In this document: positions 7,626 to 13,428 of the stretch, one piece after another
How positions within the stretch are numbered: the stretch's first letter is position 1
Layout of the letters: each line of letters begins with the position of its first letter
NCBI GenBank assembly: GCA_015265235.1
Contig: JABZYJ010000043.1
Location: 1-13,465 of the forward strand
Origin: Selenomonas sp.
GTDB lineage: Bacteria; Bacillota; Negativicutes; Selenomonadales; Selenomonadaceae
Length of the DNA: 13,465 nt
Direction: 5' to 3'
The notes under the pieces: generated by a model
What the model saw: the letters and a program-made list of their open reading frames with translations, nothing else
Databases searched by the model: none
Told to the model about the DNA's origin: nothing
Position numbers and translations under genes: made by a program

Positions 7626-7654
7626 TTGCCTTTTTTATCCAATTGCAGTATAAT
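7626..7654 (+). promoter_or_regulatory. Promoter of the fda aldolase gene
   Basis: -35 TTGCCT (7626-7631), 17-base spacer, perfect -10 TATAAT (7649-7654). Transcription would start near 7661, giving a leader of about 100 bases before the aldolase start. Confidence 0.75.
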
Positions 7655-7696
7655 AGGACGCGTAAGGATTTCGATGGGGGCGCAGTCCGGAGGAAC

Positions 7697-7798
7697 ATGG
7701 AGCCGAATGACTCTGTGCGCGGGCCGTCCGCCCCACGGATACGACAAGGAGGAATCCACCATGAATCAGCAGCAGCTCACCCGCATGGAGCACGATAA
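7697..7798 (+). CDS. Possible 33-codon leader peptide overlapping the fda start
   Basis: An ATG at 7697 follows CGGAGG by 3 bases and opens a 33-codon frame (begins MEPNDSVRGPSAPRIR). It runs through the fda ribosome binding site and start and stops 38 bases inside fda, in another frame. It could couple or tune fda translation, or be chance in a GC-rich leader. It resembles no protein I know. Confidence 0.2.
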   Translation: MEPNDSVRGPSAPRIRQGGIHHESAAAHPHGAR

Positions 7799-8648
7799 GG
7801 GCTTTATCGCCGCACTCGATCAGAGCGGCGGCTCGACGCCGAAGGCGCTGAAGGCATACGGCATCGACGAGAGCGCCTACCACGGCGACGAGGAGATGTT
7901 TACGCGCGTTCACGAGATGCGCACGCGCATCATCAAGAGCCCCGCATTCGACAAGAGCAAGATCCTTGCCGCCATTCTCTTTGAGAACACGATGGACCGC
8001 AAGATCGACGGGCTCTACACGGCCGACTATCTCTGGGAGAAGAAGGGCATCATCCCCATCCTGAAGGTCGACAAGGGGCTCGCGCCCGAGGCGGACGGCG
8101 TTCAGCTCATGAAGCCCATCCCGGGGCTCGGCGCACTCCTCGACCGTGCAAATGAGCGTCACATCTTCGGGACGAAGATGCGCTCCGTCATCAAGGAGGC
8201 CAATCCCGACGGCATCCGCGCCATCATCGACCAGCAGTTTGCGTTCGGTGAGGACATCATCGCGAAGGGGCTCGTCCCCATCCTCGAGCCCGAGGTCGAT
8301 ATCCACTGCCCCGATAAGGCAATGGCAGAGGAGATCATGCTCGGTGTCATCAAGGAGAATCTCACCAAGCTCCCCGCTGGCGCAAAGCTCATGTTCAAGT
8401 TCACCATCCCGAGCGTCGACGATCTCTACGCCGAGATCATGAAGGATCCGCACGTCGTCCGCATCGTCGCGCTCAGCGGCGGCTACTCCCAGAGCGAGGC
8501 GAACGAGAAGCTCGCACGCAATCACGGCCTCATCGCCAGCTTCTCGCGTGCACTCGCGCAGGATCTGCGTGCGAGCCAGAGTGACGCGGAGTTCGACGCT
8601 GTACTGGAAAAGGCAGTCGACGGGATTTACGCTGCGTCGATTACCTGA
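7761..8648 (+). CDS. fda: Class I fructose-bisphosphate aldolase
   Basis: This 295-residue cytosolic enzyme reversibly cleaves fructose 1,6-bisphosphate to dihydroxyacetone phosphate and glyceraldehyde 3-phosphate in glycolysis and gluconeogenesis. The sequence follows the staphylococcal Fda type closely: FIAALDQSGGSTPKAL (residues 15-30), MRTRIIKSPAF, LKVDKG (101-106), GTKMRSVIKEANPDGI (137-152), VPILEPEVDI (172-181), LMFKFTIPS (210-218) and VALSGGYS (236-243). Lys213 in FKF is in the position of the Schiff-base lysine of that family. The start at ATG 7761 has AAGGAGG 8 bases upstream; the open frame extends further upstream but has no such site. It has a strong promoter and a roughly 100-base leader. 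The dxs-like gene downstream on the same strand belongs to a family that uses its triose-phosphate product. Confidence 0.95.
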   Translation: MNQQQLTRMEHDKGFIAALDQSGGSTPKALKAYGIDESAYHGDEEMFTRVHEMRTRIIKSPAFDKSKILAAILFENTMDRKIDGLYTADYLWEKKGIIPILKVDKGLAPEADGVQLMKPIPGLGALLDRANERHIFGTKMRSVIKEANPDGIRAIIDQQFAFGEDIIAKGLVPILEPEVDIHCPDKAMAEEIMLGVIKENLTKLPAGAKLMFKFTIPSVDDLYAEIMKDPHVVRIVALSGGYSQSEANEKLARNHGLIASFSRALAQDLRASQSDAEFDAVLEKAVDGIYAASIT

Positions 8649-8746
8649 GAAAACACGAATCGATCTGGCAGTCCCATCCTAGCATAGCTTTTTCTCGCAC
8701 CGCAGCGACAGAGCCTCTACAAAACTAAGACACGTCACTCCCTTTT

Positions 8747-8861
8747 CCGTGGATTGCGCATCTCAAACACATGGAATGTGCACGATCTACGGCGAAACAA
8801 GCGGGACACACGGTATCCACGGATCATTCCGACCAATGGATACGGTGTGTCCTGTTTTTTT
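8747..8861 (+). promoter_or_regulatory. Attenuator-like RNA element between fda and the dxs-like gene
   Basis: CCGTGGAT-TGCGCAT (8747-8761) can pair with the ATGTGCA and ATCTACGG segments ending at 8793, giving about 15 pairs, two of them G-U pairs compatible only with plus-strand RNA, and a 2-base bulge. The same CCGTGGAT is also perfectly complementary to ATCCACGG (8815-8822), which overlaps the left arm of the following terminator. The two pairings exclude each other, as in terminator/antiterminator switches. No known riboswitch consensus was recognised. Regulation is inference. Confidence 0.4.
8804..8861 (+). terminator. Intrinsic terminator between fda and the dxs-like gene
   Basis: GGACACACGGTATCCA (8804-8819) pairs with TGGATACGGTGTGTCC (8837-8852) with one central mismatch, and is followed by seven T (8855-8861). 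It lies 155 bases after the fda stop and before the promoter of the next gene. Confidence 0.85.
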
Positions 8862-8889
8862 ATCGTATTTTCCCGTAACGATATTTTCT

Positions 8890-8919
8890 TCAACAAGTTA
8901 TTAGAATATATGTTATAAT
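8890..8919 (+). promoter_or_regulatory. Extended -10 promoter of the dxs-like gene
   Basis: -10 TATAAT (8914-8919) preceded by TGT (TGnTATAAT extended -10), with a fair -35 TCAACA (8890-8895) at 18 bases. Transcription would start near 8926. The leader holds a hairpin CGTGCG-N8-CGCACG (8953-8972) just before the ribosome binding site. Confidence 0.7.
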
Positions 8920-8993
8920 AGTTACGGTGTGTTTTCATTTGTCAATATTGGGCGTGCGGATGTCGTCGCACGTTCTCTAGGAGGGCTTTCCCC

Positions 8994-10754
8994 TTGTATC
9001 TTGAACAGATCCACAGCCCATCGGACATCAAGGGCTATACCCCCGCGCAGCGATGTGCGCTCGCAGCGGAGATGCGCGCTACACTCATCGCGCGTGCCAG
9101 CCGCATCGGCGGACACATTGGGCCGAACCTCGGCGTGATCGAGGCGACTATCGCCCTACACACTGTGTTTGACGCGCCGACGGATAAGATCATCTACGAT
9201 GTGTCGCATCAGTGTTATCCGCACAAGATGCTGACGGGACGTGCCGACGCCTACCTCGATCCCGCGCACTACGGCGAGGTGTCAGGCTTTACGAATACGG
9301 AGGAGAGCCCGTACGACCACTTTAACATCGGGCACACCTCGACCTCGATCAGTCTCGCGACGGGGCTCGCGAAGGCACGTGATCTCGCGGGGCGCCGGGA
9401 GAACGTCATCGCCTTCATCGGCGACGGTGCGCTCTCGGGCGGCGAGGCACTGGAGGGGCTGAACGTCGCGGGCGAGATGCGGTCGAACCTCATCATCATC
9501 CTCAACGACAATGACTGGTCGATCTCCGAGAACCACGGCGGCATGTACGAGATGCTCCGCCGTCTGCGCGAGACGAACGGGACGGCGGCGGACAATCTTT
9601 TCCGCGCGATGGGGCTCGACTACCGCTACGTCGCGGACGGAAACGATACCGAGGCGTTGATCGCGGCGTTTGCTGTGGTAAAGGACAGCCAAAAGCCCGT
9701 CGTCATCCACATTCACACGCAGAAGGGCAAGGGGCTCTCCTTTGCCGAGGACGATCCCGAGGACTGGCATCGTCATGCACCGTTCCATACGGAGAGCGGC
9801 GCAGTCAAGCATCCGTCTTCCCCCGACCCGTGCCTTGCCGCAACGGTCGATTTCGTTCTGGCCGAGGCAAAGCGGAATCCGAACTTTGTCTATCTCTCGG
9901 CGGGCATCGTCGGCGGCATCGGGCTCACACCCGCCGAGCGTGCGGAACTCGGTGCGCAGTACGTCGATGTGGGCATCGCCGAGGAGCACGCCGTCGCGAT
10001 GGCGTCGGGGCTCGCACGCGGCGGGGCGCGCCCCGTCTTTGGTACATACAGCACGTTCTATCAGCGCACGTACGATCAGATGGCGCAGGACGTCTGCATC
10101 AACCGCAGCCCTGCGGTCTTTCTCGTGACGGGGGCGTCGCTCTATCGCTCGACCGATGTGACGCATCTCGGGTTCTATGACATCTCGATTTTCTCCCATG
10201 TGCCGAACCTCGTCTTTCTCGCACCGACGAGCATCGAGGAGCACCTCGCCGTCCTGCGCTGGGCAATCGCGCAGACGGAGCATCCCGTCATGATCCGCAC
10301 GCCGCTCGGCGGCTATGCAAAGAGCCCCTATCCCGTCCGCGCGGACTACAGCGCGCTCCACCGCTCCATCGTCGTCACGGAGGGCGCGGAGGTCGCACTC
10401 ATCGGCGTGGGGAACTTTGCCGCGCTCGCTACGGCGGCGGCAGAGGAGCTCGCGCGCGACGGCATCCACGCCACCGTCGTGAACCCGCTCTACCTCTCGG
10501 GGCTGGACGAGGCACTCCTCACGCGCCTCAAGGAAAAGCATCGCCTCATCGTCACCGTCGAGGACGGTATCCTGGACGGCGGTTTTGGGGAAAAGATTGC
10601 GGCGTTCTACGGTGCGGACAGGGACGTCGAGGTGAAGAGCTACGGCCTGCCGAAGGCCTTCTTCAACCGCTACGACCCAGCCGCCCTCGCACGCGCGCAT
10701 CACCTCACCGCCCCGCAGATCGCGGCGGACCTGCGCGTGATGATAAGATCTTGA
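8994..10754 (+). CDS. 1-deoxy-D-xylulose-5-phosphate synthase family protein (short form)
   Basis: This is a 586-residue thiamine-diphosphate enzyme. DXS condenses pyruvate with glyceraldehyde 3-phosphate to start the MEP isoprenoid pathway and to feed thiamine and pyridoxal synthesis. Visible motifs: GGHIGPNLG (residues 39-47), DVSHQCYPHKMLTGR (69-83), GHTSTSIS (113-120), IGDGALSGGEALEGLN (142-157, the GDG-N diphosphate-Mg site), QKGKG (243-247) and DVGIAEEHA (325-333) with Glu330 at the catalytic glutamate position. A transketolase C-terminal domain follows. It is shorter than the usual approximately 620 residues and belongs to a diverged Firmicutes branch in which positions such as DVGHQ become DVSHQ, so it may be a second DXS or a relative with another acceptor. 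Start is TTG at 8994, with AGGAGGG 8 bases upstream. Neighbouring fda makes the expected triose-phosphate substrate. Confidence 0.85.
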   Translation: MYLEQIHSPSDIKGYTPAQRCALAAEMRATLIARASRIGGHIGPNLGVIEATIALHTVFDAPTDKIIYDVSHQCYPHKMLTGRADAYLDPAHYGEVSGFTNTEESPYDHFNIGHTSTSISLATGLAKARDLAGRRENVIAFIGDGALSGGEALEGLNVAGEMRSNLIIILNDNDWSISENHGGMYEMLRRLRETNGTAADNLFRAMGLDYRYVADGNDTEALIAAFAVVKDSQKPVVIHIHTQKGKGLSFAEDDPEDWHRHAPFHTESGAVKHPSSPDPCLAATVDFVLAEAKRNPNFVYLSAGIVGGIGLTPAERAELGAQYVDVGIAEEHAVAMASGLARGGARPVFGTYSTFYQRTYDQMAQDVCINRSPAVFLVTGASLYRSTDVTHLGFYDISIFSHVPNLVFLAPTSIEEHLAVLRWAIAQTEHPVMIRTPLGGYAKSPYPVRADYSALHRSIVVTEGAEVALIGVGNFAALATAAAEELARDGIHATVVNPLYLSGLDEALLTRLKEKHRLIVTVEDGILDGGFGEKIAAFYGADRDVEVKSYGLPKAFFNRYDPAALARAHHLTAPQIAADLRVMIRS

Positions 10755-10778
10755 TTCTGCCGCTGTTTGTGGTATAAT
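10751..10778 (+). promoter_or_regulatory. Promoter of the candidate antitoxin small RNA
   Basis: -35 TTGATT (10751-10756), 16-base spacer, perfect -10 TATAAT (10773-10778). The -35 overlaps the stop codon of the dxs-like gene. No ORF follows before the terminator at 10820-10847. Confidence 0.65.
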
Positions 10779-10784
10779 AAGGGC

Positions 10785-10852
10785 ACGCAGAAATGACGTA
10801 CATCCATCTGCACAGAAAAAGCCCCCGCAATTGCCGTTGCGGGGGCTCTCTT
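10785..10852 (+). ncRNA. Candidate antisense RNA of a par-like type I toxin-antitoxin locus
   Basis: A transcript from the promoter at 10751-10778 would start near 10785 and end after the hairpin at 10820-10847, about 65 nt, with no reading frame. A 5' stem GCAGA/TCTGC (10787-10791, 10807-10811) encloses ATG-acgta-CAT. TCCATCTGCACA (10803-10814) matches plus-strand 10977-10988 in 11 of 12 bases, so it is antisense to the toxin start-codon region. The terminator loop ATTGCCGTT (10830-10838) is repeated exactly at 10891-10899, so it is antisense to the toxin stop-codon region. The terminator itself is shared with the convergent toxin mRNA. This copies the RNA II layout of the pAD1 par locus. 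Existence of the RNA is inferred. Confidence 0.6.
10816..10849. terminator. Bidirectional terminator shared by the toxin mRNA and the antisense RNA
   Basis: AGCCCCCGCAA (10820-10830), loop ttgccg, TTGCGGGGGCT (10837-10847) is a perfect 11-bp stem. Minus-strand transcripts run into TTTTT (10820-10816); plus-strand transcripts run into CTCTTATTT. It lies between two converging promoters. Confidence 0.9.
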
Positions 10853-10897
10853 ATTTGACACGAGGAAAGAGTTCAAGAAACCTCAGGCTGATTGCCG

Positions 10898-10981
10898 TTA
10901 CTCTCCGTCCAGCCATTTGCAGATATAGTGGGTGACTATGCCTGCCATAACGGAAAGTAGAAACGATGTGAAAAGCTCCAT
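10898..10981 (-). CDS. Fst/Ldr-like type I toxin, 27-residue membrane peptide
   Basis: This 27-codon ORF starts at ATG 10981 behind an excellent AAAGGAGG site (5-8 bases away). The peptide has a short N-terminus MELF, a hydrophobic helix (about residues 4-22, FTSFLLSVMAGIVTHYIC), then K-W-L-D and a charged tail. Gly14 and Trp23 are nine apart, followed by Leu, matching the G-x8-W spacing of the Fst/Ldr peptide toxins, although the Pro usual before the Gly is absent. Such toxins insert into the inner membrane and are held silent by a small antisense RNA. The gene has its own promoter (11028-11057), a leader that hides the ribosome binding site, and a convergent small RNA opposite its 3' end. 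The frame extends upstream to 11101, but the promoter and ribosome binding site exclude those starts. Toxicity is inference. Confidence 0.75.
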   Translation of the reverse strand: MELFTSFLLSVMAGIVTHYICKWLDGE

Positions 10982-11021
10982 CGGCACACCTCCTTTCGGT
11001 GCCGGTATTGGAGGCGGCAAC
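10982..11021 (-). promoter_or_regulatory. Structured toxin leader that can mask the ribosome binding site
   Basis: In minus-strand RNA, CGGCAC pairs with GTGCCG directly before the ATG, putting AAAGGAGG in the hairpin loop; a shifted pairing also ties up the two last G of GGAGG with CC. The first bases GTTGCCG (11021-11015) are complementary to CGGCAAT just after the stop codon (10897-10891), allowing 5'-3' closure. Such folds are typical of type I toxin mRNAs. Confidence 0.5.
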
Positions 11022-11027
11022 ACATTC

Positions 11028-11057
11028 AGTATAGCACGACAGCGAACATAGTGTCTA
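11028..11057 (-). promoter_or_regulatory. Promoter of the small toxin gene
   Basis: On the minus strand: -35 TAGACA (11057-11052, five of six to consensus), 18-base spacer, -10 TATACT (11033-11028). Transcription would start near 11021, giving a 40-base leader and an mRNA of about 205 nt ending at the shared terminator. Confidence 0.7.
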
Positions 11058-11082
11058 TCCTCTCCCCGTGTAAAAAATTCGC

Positions 11083-11111
11083 TTGCATTTTCCTCCCGCA
11101 CGGGTTATAAT
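11083..11111 (+). promoter_or_regulatory. Promoter of tRNA-Ala
   Basis: -35 TTGCAT (11083-11088), 17-base spacer, -10 TATAAT (11106-11111), start near 11118, ten bases before the mature tRNA. It diverges from the toxin promoter. Confidence 0.75.
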
Positions 11112-11127
11112 AGCCCCTGTCAGTCAT

Positions 11128-11203
11128 GGGGACGTAGCTCAGCTGGGAGAGCACCAGGTTCGCAATCTGGGGGTCGAGAGTTCAATCCTCTTCGTCTCCA
11201 CCA
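11128..11203 (+). tRNA. tRNA-Ala, anticodon CGC
   Basis: A complete 76-base cloverleaf. Acceptor GGGGACG (11128-11134) pairs with CGTCTCC (11193-11199), including a G3-U70 pair, the alanine identity element. D stem GCTC/GAGC, anticodon stem CCAGG/TCTGG with loop TTCGCAA and anticodon CGC at 11161-11163, T stem GAGAG/CTCTT with loop TTCAATC. Discriminator A and encoded CCA (11201-11203). Confidence 0.96.
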
Positions 11204-11213
11204 TCTCGATGAC

Positions 11214-11245
11214 AAAGAGGCATCCACGCGGATACCTCTTTTTTT
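11214..11245 (+). terminator. Intrinsic terminator after tRNA-Ala
   Basis: AAAGAGG-c-ATCC (11214-11225), loop ACGC, GGAT-a-CCTCTTT (11230-11241) with a single C-A mismatch, running into seven T (11239-11245). The next gene starts 21 bases later and has no good promoter of its own, so partial readthrough is likely. Confidence 0.8.
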
Positions 11246-11265
11246 GTATTATGAGGAGTAAAAAT

Positions 11266-11754
11266 ATGTTCCGTCCGATGCGCCGCAAACGCCAAGAGCT
11301 CACAAAGGAAATGACCGAGGAGCTCCTGCACCGCAATACAGCGGGCGTTCTCGCCCTCGCGGGTGATGAGGAGTTCCCATACGCCGTCCCCATCAGCTAC
11401 GTCTACGACGGCACGCACATCTACTTTCACACGGCGGTGACAGGACACAAGGTCGATGCCCTGCGTCAGAATCCGAACGTCTCCTTCGCCGTCATTGACC
11501 GCGACGAGATCATCCCCGAAAAATACACCACGGCATACCGCAGTGTCGTCGCATTCGGCCGCATCCGCTTCATCGAGGACGACGCGGAAAAACGGGCGAC
11601 TGCGCGCAAGCTCGCCCTCAAATATGCTCCGCACAATACGGAGGAGCAGCATACACGCGAAATCGACGACGCATGGAAAAGGTTCCACATGCTCGAAATG
11701 ACCATCGTCCACATCACAGGCAATCAAGGCAAGGAACTCGTCGAAAAAGAATAA
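11266..11754 (+). CDS. Pyridoxamine 5'-phosphate oxidase-family protein (NimA-like flavoprotein)
   Basis: This is a 162-residue protein of the split-barrel FMN-binding fold, nearest to Nim-type proteins (5-nitroimidazole reductase/resistance family) that are widespread in anaerobes. Visible landmarks: MFRPMRRKRQ at the N-terminus, GVLAL...FPYAVPISYVYD (residues 27-48), IYFHTAVTGHKVDAL (52-66), VSFAVID (72-78), then EKYTTAYRSVVAFGRIRFIED (85-105). These strands form the flavin pocket, and the His55/His61 region lies where Nim proteins contact cofactor. Start ATG 11266 has GAGGAG 7 bases upstream; ATG 11251 is in frame but has no site. The gene follows the tRNA terminator closely without its own clear promoter, so it may depend on tRNA readthrough. 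Substrate is unknown; nitroimidazole reduction is only a family possibility. Confidence 0.88.
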   Translation: MFRPMRRKRQELTKEMTEELLHRNTAGVLALAGDEEFPYAVPISYVYDGTHIYFHTAVTGHKVDALRQNPNVSFAVIDRDEIIPEKYTTAYRSVVAFGRIRFIEDDAEKRATARKLALKYAPHNTEEQHTREIDDAWKRFHMLEMTIVHITGNQGKELVEKE

Positions 11755-11762
11755 CGAACAGC

Positions 11763-11795
11763 AAAAAGAGCAGCCGCATGACGACTGCTCTTTTT
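11763..11795. terminator. Bidirectional terminator between nim-like and aldehyde dehydrogenase genes
   Basis: AAAAAGAGCAG (11763-11773) and CTGCTCTTTTT (11785-11795) form an 11-bp stem with A/T runs on both sides, so it can serve both converging genes. On the minus strand the stem extends inward to GCAGTCG/CGGCTGC with a G-U pair. Confidence 0.9.
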
Positions 11796-11807
11796 CTATG
11801 AAAAACT

Positions 11808-13235
11808 TTATCCCTCAACATTCAGCACGATGAGCTTTTCCTCCGTCAGCTCGCGGATGGCATAGGCGGGACCCTCGCGGCCGATGCCGCTGTCCTTGAC
11901 GCCGCCGTAGGGCATGTTGTCCATGCGGAAGGTCGCGCCGTCACCGATGATGACGCCGCCGACCTCGAGGTTCTCGGCGCAGTAGTTCGCGACGGCGAGC
12001 GAGCGCGTAAAGACGCCCGCCTGCAGGCCATAGCGCGTGTCGTTCGCCATGCGTACGGCCTCCTCGATCGTGTCGTAGGGGATGATGCTGAACACGGGGG
12101 CAAATGTCTCCTCGGAGACGACCTTCATCGCGGGGGTGACGTCCGTGAGCACGGTCGGCGCATAGAACGCACCGCGCCGTGTGCCGCCCGTGAGGATGCG
12201 CGCACCTGCCGCCTCTGCCTCGCGCACCCACGCCTCGATGCGCTCCGCCTCGCGCTCTGCGATCATCGGGCCGATCTGCGTGTGTACGTCCATGAGGTCG
12301 CCGCTGCGGAAGTTCTCCGCCGCCGTGACCGCCGCGCGGCAAAACTCCTCATAGATGCTGCGTGCAACATAGACGCGCTGGCAGGAGATGCAGACCTGTC
12401 CCGCGTTCACGAACGCATGCCGCGCACAGTGCTCCGCGACCCACGCCACGTCGTCAACATCCTCGTGGACGATGTTCGCCGAGTTCGAGCCAAGCTCGAG
12501 CGAGATGCGGCGGAATCCGACGGCCTCGTGGAGTGCCTTGCCGACGGGGACGCTCCCCGTAAAGGAAAACATACGAATGCGTTCGTCCGCCGTGAGGAGA
12601 TCGCCGATTTTGCCGCCCGCGCCGTAGACGAGGTTGAGACAGCCGGCGGGCAGCCCCGCCTCGACGAATACGTCGCAGAGGAGCGACGCCGTGAGCGGCG
12701 TGGCGGAGGCGGGCTTGTAGACGACCGTGTTGCCCGCCGCGAGTGCCGGCCCGATCTTGTGTGCGGCGAGATTGACGGGGAAGTTAAACGGCGTGATGGC
12801 ACAGACCACGCCGAGCGGGCGGCGGATGGTGAACGCCATCCGATTGCCGCAGCCGGGCGCCCCCGCGAGCGGTACCGTCTGCCCACGCAGGCGCTTTGCC
12901 TCCTCGGCCGAGAGGATGAGCGTCTGATAGGAGCGGTCGATCTCACCGCGTGCGTCGCGGCTGGGCTTGCCCGCCTCAGCCGAGAGCGCCTCGGCGAACT
13001 CCTCGCGCCGCTCGCGCATGAGATTTGCTGCGCGCATGATGATCTCGTAGCGTTCGTACGGGCTGAGCTCCACCGTGTGGAAGGCGCGCTCCGCCGCATC
13101 CACTGCCGCGCGCACCTCCTTTTCCCCTGCCGTGCAGATCTCCGCAATCACCGCGCCGGTCGCCTTGTGATAGACGGGGAGCGTCCCCGCCCCCGTAACA
13201 CGCGCGCCGTCAATAAGCATCTCGATCGTTTTCAT
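11808..13235 (-). CDS. NAD(P)-dependent aldehyde dehydrogenase
   Basis: This is a 475-residue enzyme of the ALDH superfamily that oxidises an aldehyde to the acid with NAD(P). Motifs in order: TPFNFPVN (148-155) with the oxyanion-hole Asn151, VVYKPAS (171-177) with the coenzyme-binding Lys, FTGSVPVG (225-232) Rossmann loop, LELGSNSANIV (246-256) with general-base Glu247, GQVCIS (279-284) with catalytic Cys282, and EETFAPVF. ELGS instead of ELGG and the GQVCISCQRVYV run resemble the lactaldehyde dehydrogenase-like (ALDH family 21-type) branch, but the substrate is not determined by sequence alone. Start ATG 13235 has AAGGAGG 8 bases upstream. It is a single-gene unit with its own promoter, convergent with the nim-like gene. 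Confidence 0.93.
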   Translation of the reverse strand: MKTIEMLIDGARVTGAGTLPVYHKATGAVIAEICTAGEKEVRAAVDAAERAFHTVELSPYERYEIIMRAANLMRERREEFAEALSAEAGKPSRDARGEIDRSYQTLILSAEEAKRLRGQTVPLAGAPGCGNRMAFTIRRPLGVVCAITPFNFPVNLAAHKIGPALAAGNTVVYKPASATPLTASLLCDVFVEAGLPAGCLNLVYGAGGKIGDLLTADERIRMFSFTGSVPVGKALHEAVGFRRISLELGSNSANIVHEDVDDVAWVAEHCARHAFVNAGQVCISCQRVYVARSIYEEFCRAAVTAAENFRSGDLMDVHTQIGPMIAEREAERIEAWVREAEAAGARILTGGTRRGAFYAPTVLTDVTPAMKVVSEETFAPVFSIIPYDTIEEAVRMANDTRYGLQAGVFTRSLAVANYCAENLEVGGVIIGDGATFRMDNMPYGGVKDSGIGREGPAYAIRELTEEKLIVLNVEG

Positions 13236-13270
13236 CGCTGCATCCTCCTTGTCGTCTTATCTTTCTATCA

Positions 13271-13299
13271 ATTATAAGCGTCCCCTGAAAAAGTCGCAA
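13271..13299 (-). promoter_or_regulatory. Promoter of the aldehyde dehydrogenase gene
   Basis: On the minus strand: -35 TTGCGA (13299-13294), 17-base spacer, perfect -10 TATAAT (13276-13271). Start near 13264 leaves a short leader with the AAGGAGG site. Confidence 0.75.
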
Positions 13300-13363
13300 G
13301 TCCATTATCAGCGTATCTGCATGAATAGATCGATCATGACCGCGTACATTTGGGATCACACAC

Positions 13364-13395
13364 AAAAACGGAGCAGCAATCGTCTGCTCCGTTTT
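13364..13395. terminator. 12-bp terminator hairpin near the right edge
   Basis: AAAACGGAGCAG (13365-13376), loop caatcgt, CTGCTCCGTTTT (13384-13395), a perfect stem. Minus-strand RNA would run into TTTTTGTGTG, better than the plus side, so it most likely ends a leftward transcript from outside the window or isolates the neighbouring promoters. Confidence 0.7.
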
Positions 13396-13419
13396 GTGCT
13401 TCCCTATAACGAATCTATG

Positions 13420-13428
13420 TGCTATAAT
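13420..13428 (+). promoter_or_regulatory. Extended -10 promoter pointing out of the window
   Basis: TGC-TATAAT (13420-13428) is a consensus extended -10. The -35 area (about 13400-13405) is poor, which extended -10 promoters tolerate. The gene it would serve lies beyond the right edge. Confidence 0.5.

Noticed and set aside
8640..8690. CTGAGA followed by ATCTGG, reminiscent of a TPP riboswitch before a thiamine-diphosphate enzyme
   Set aside because: CTGAGA includes the fda stop codon and the rest of the TPP riboswitch core and spacing is missing.
8735..8938. 67-codon minus-strand ORF between fda and the dxs-like gene
   Set aside because: It runs through the terminator hairpin and the extended -10 promoter and shows no recognisable protein features.
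11034..11042. GCACGACAG, similar to GCACGCAG at 10783-10790, as a further par-type direct repeat
   Set aside because: It lies in the toxin promoter spacer, upstream of the predicted transcript start, and needs a one-base gap.
10898..11101. Longer 67-codon version of the small toxin ORF
   Set aside because: The extension runs across the toxin promoter and leader; the strong ribosome binding site fixes the start at 10981.
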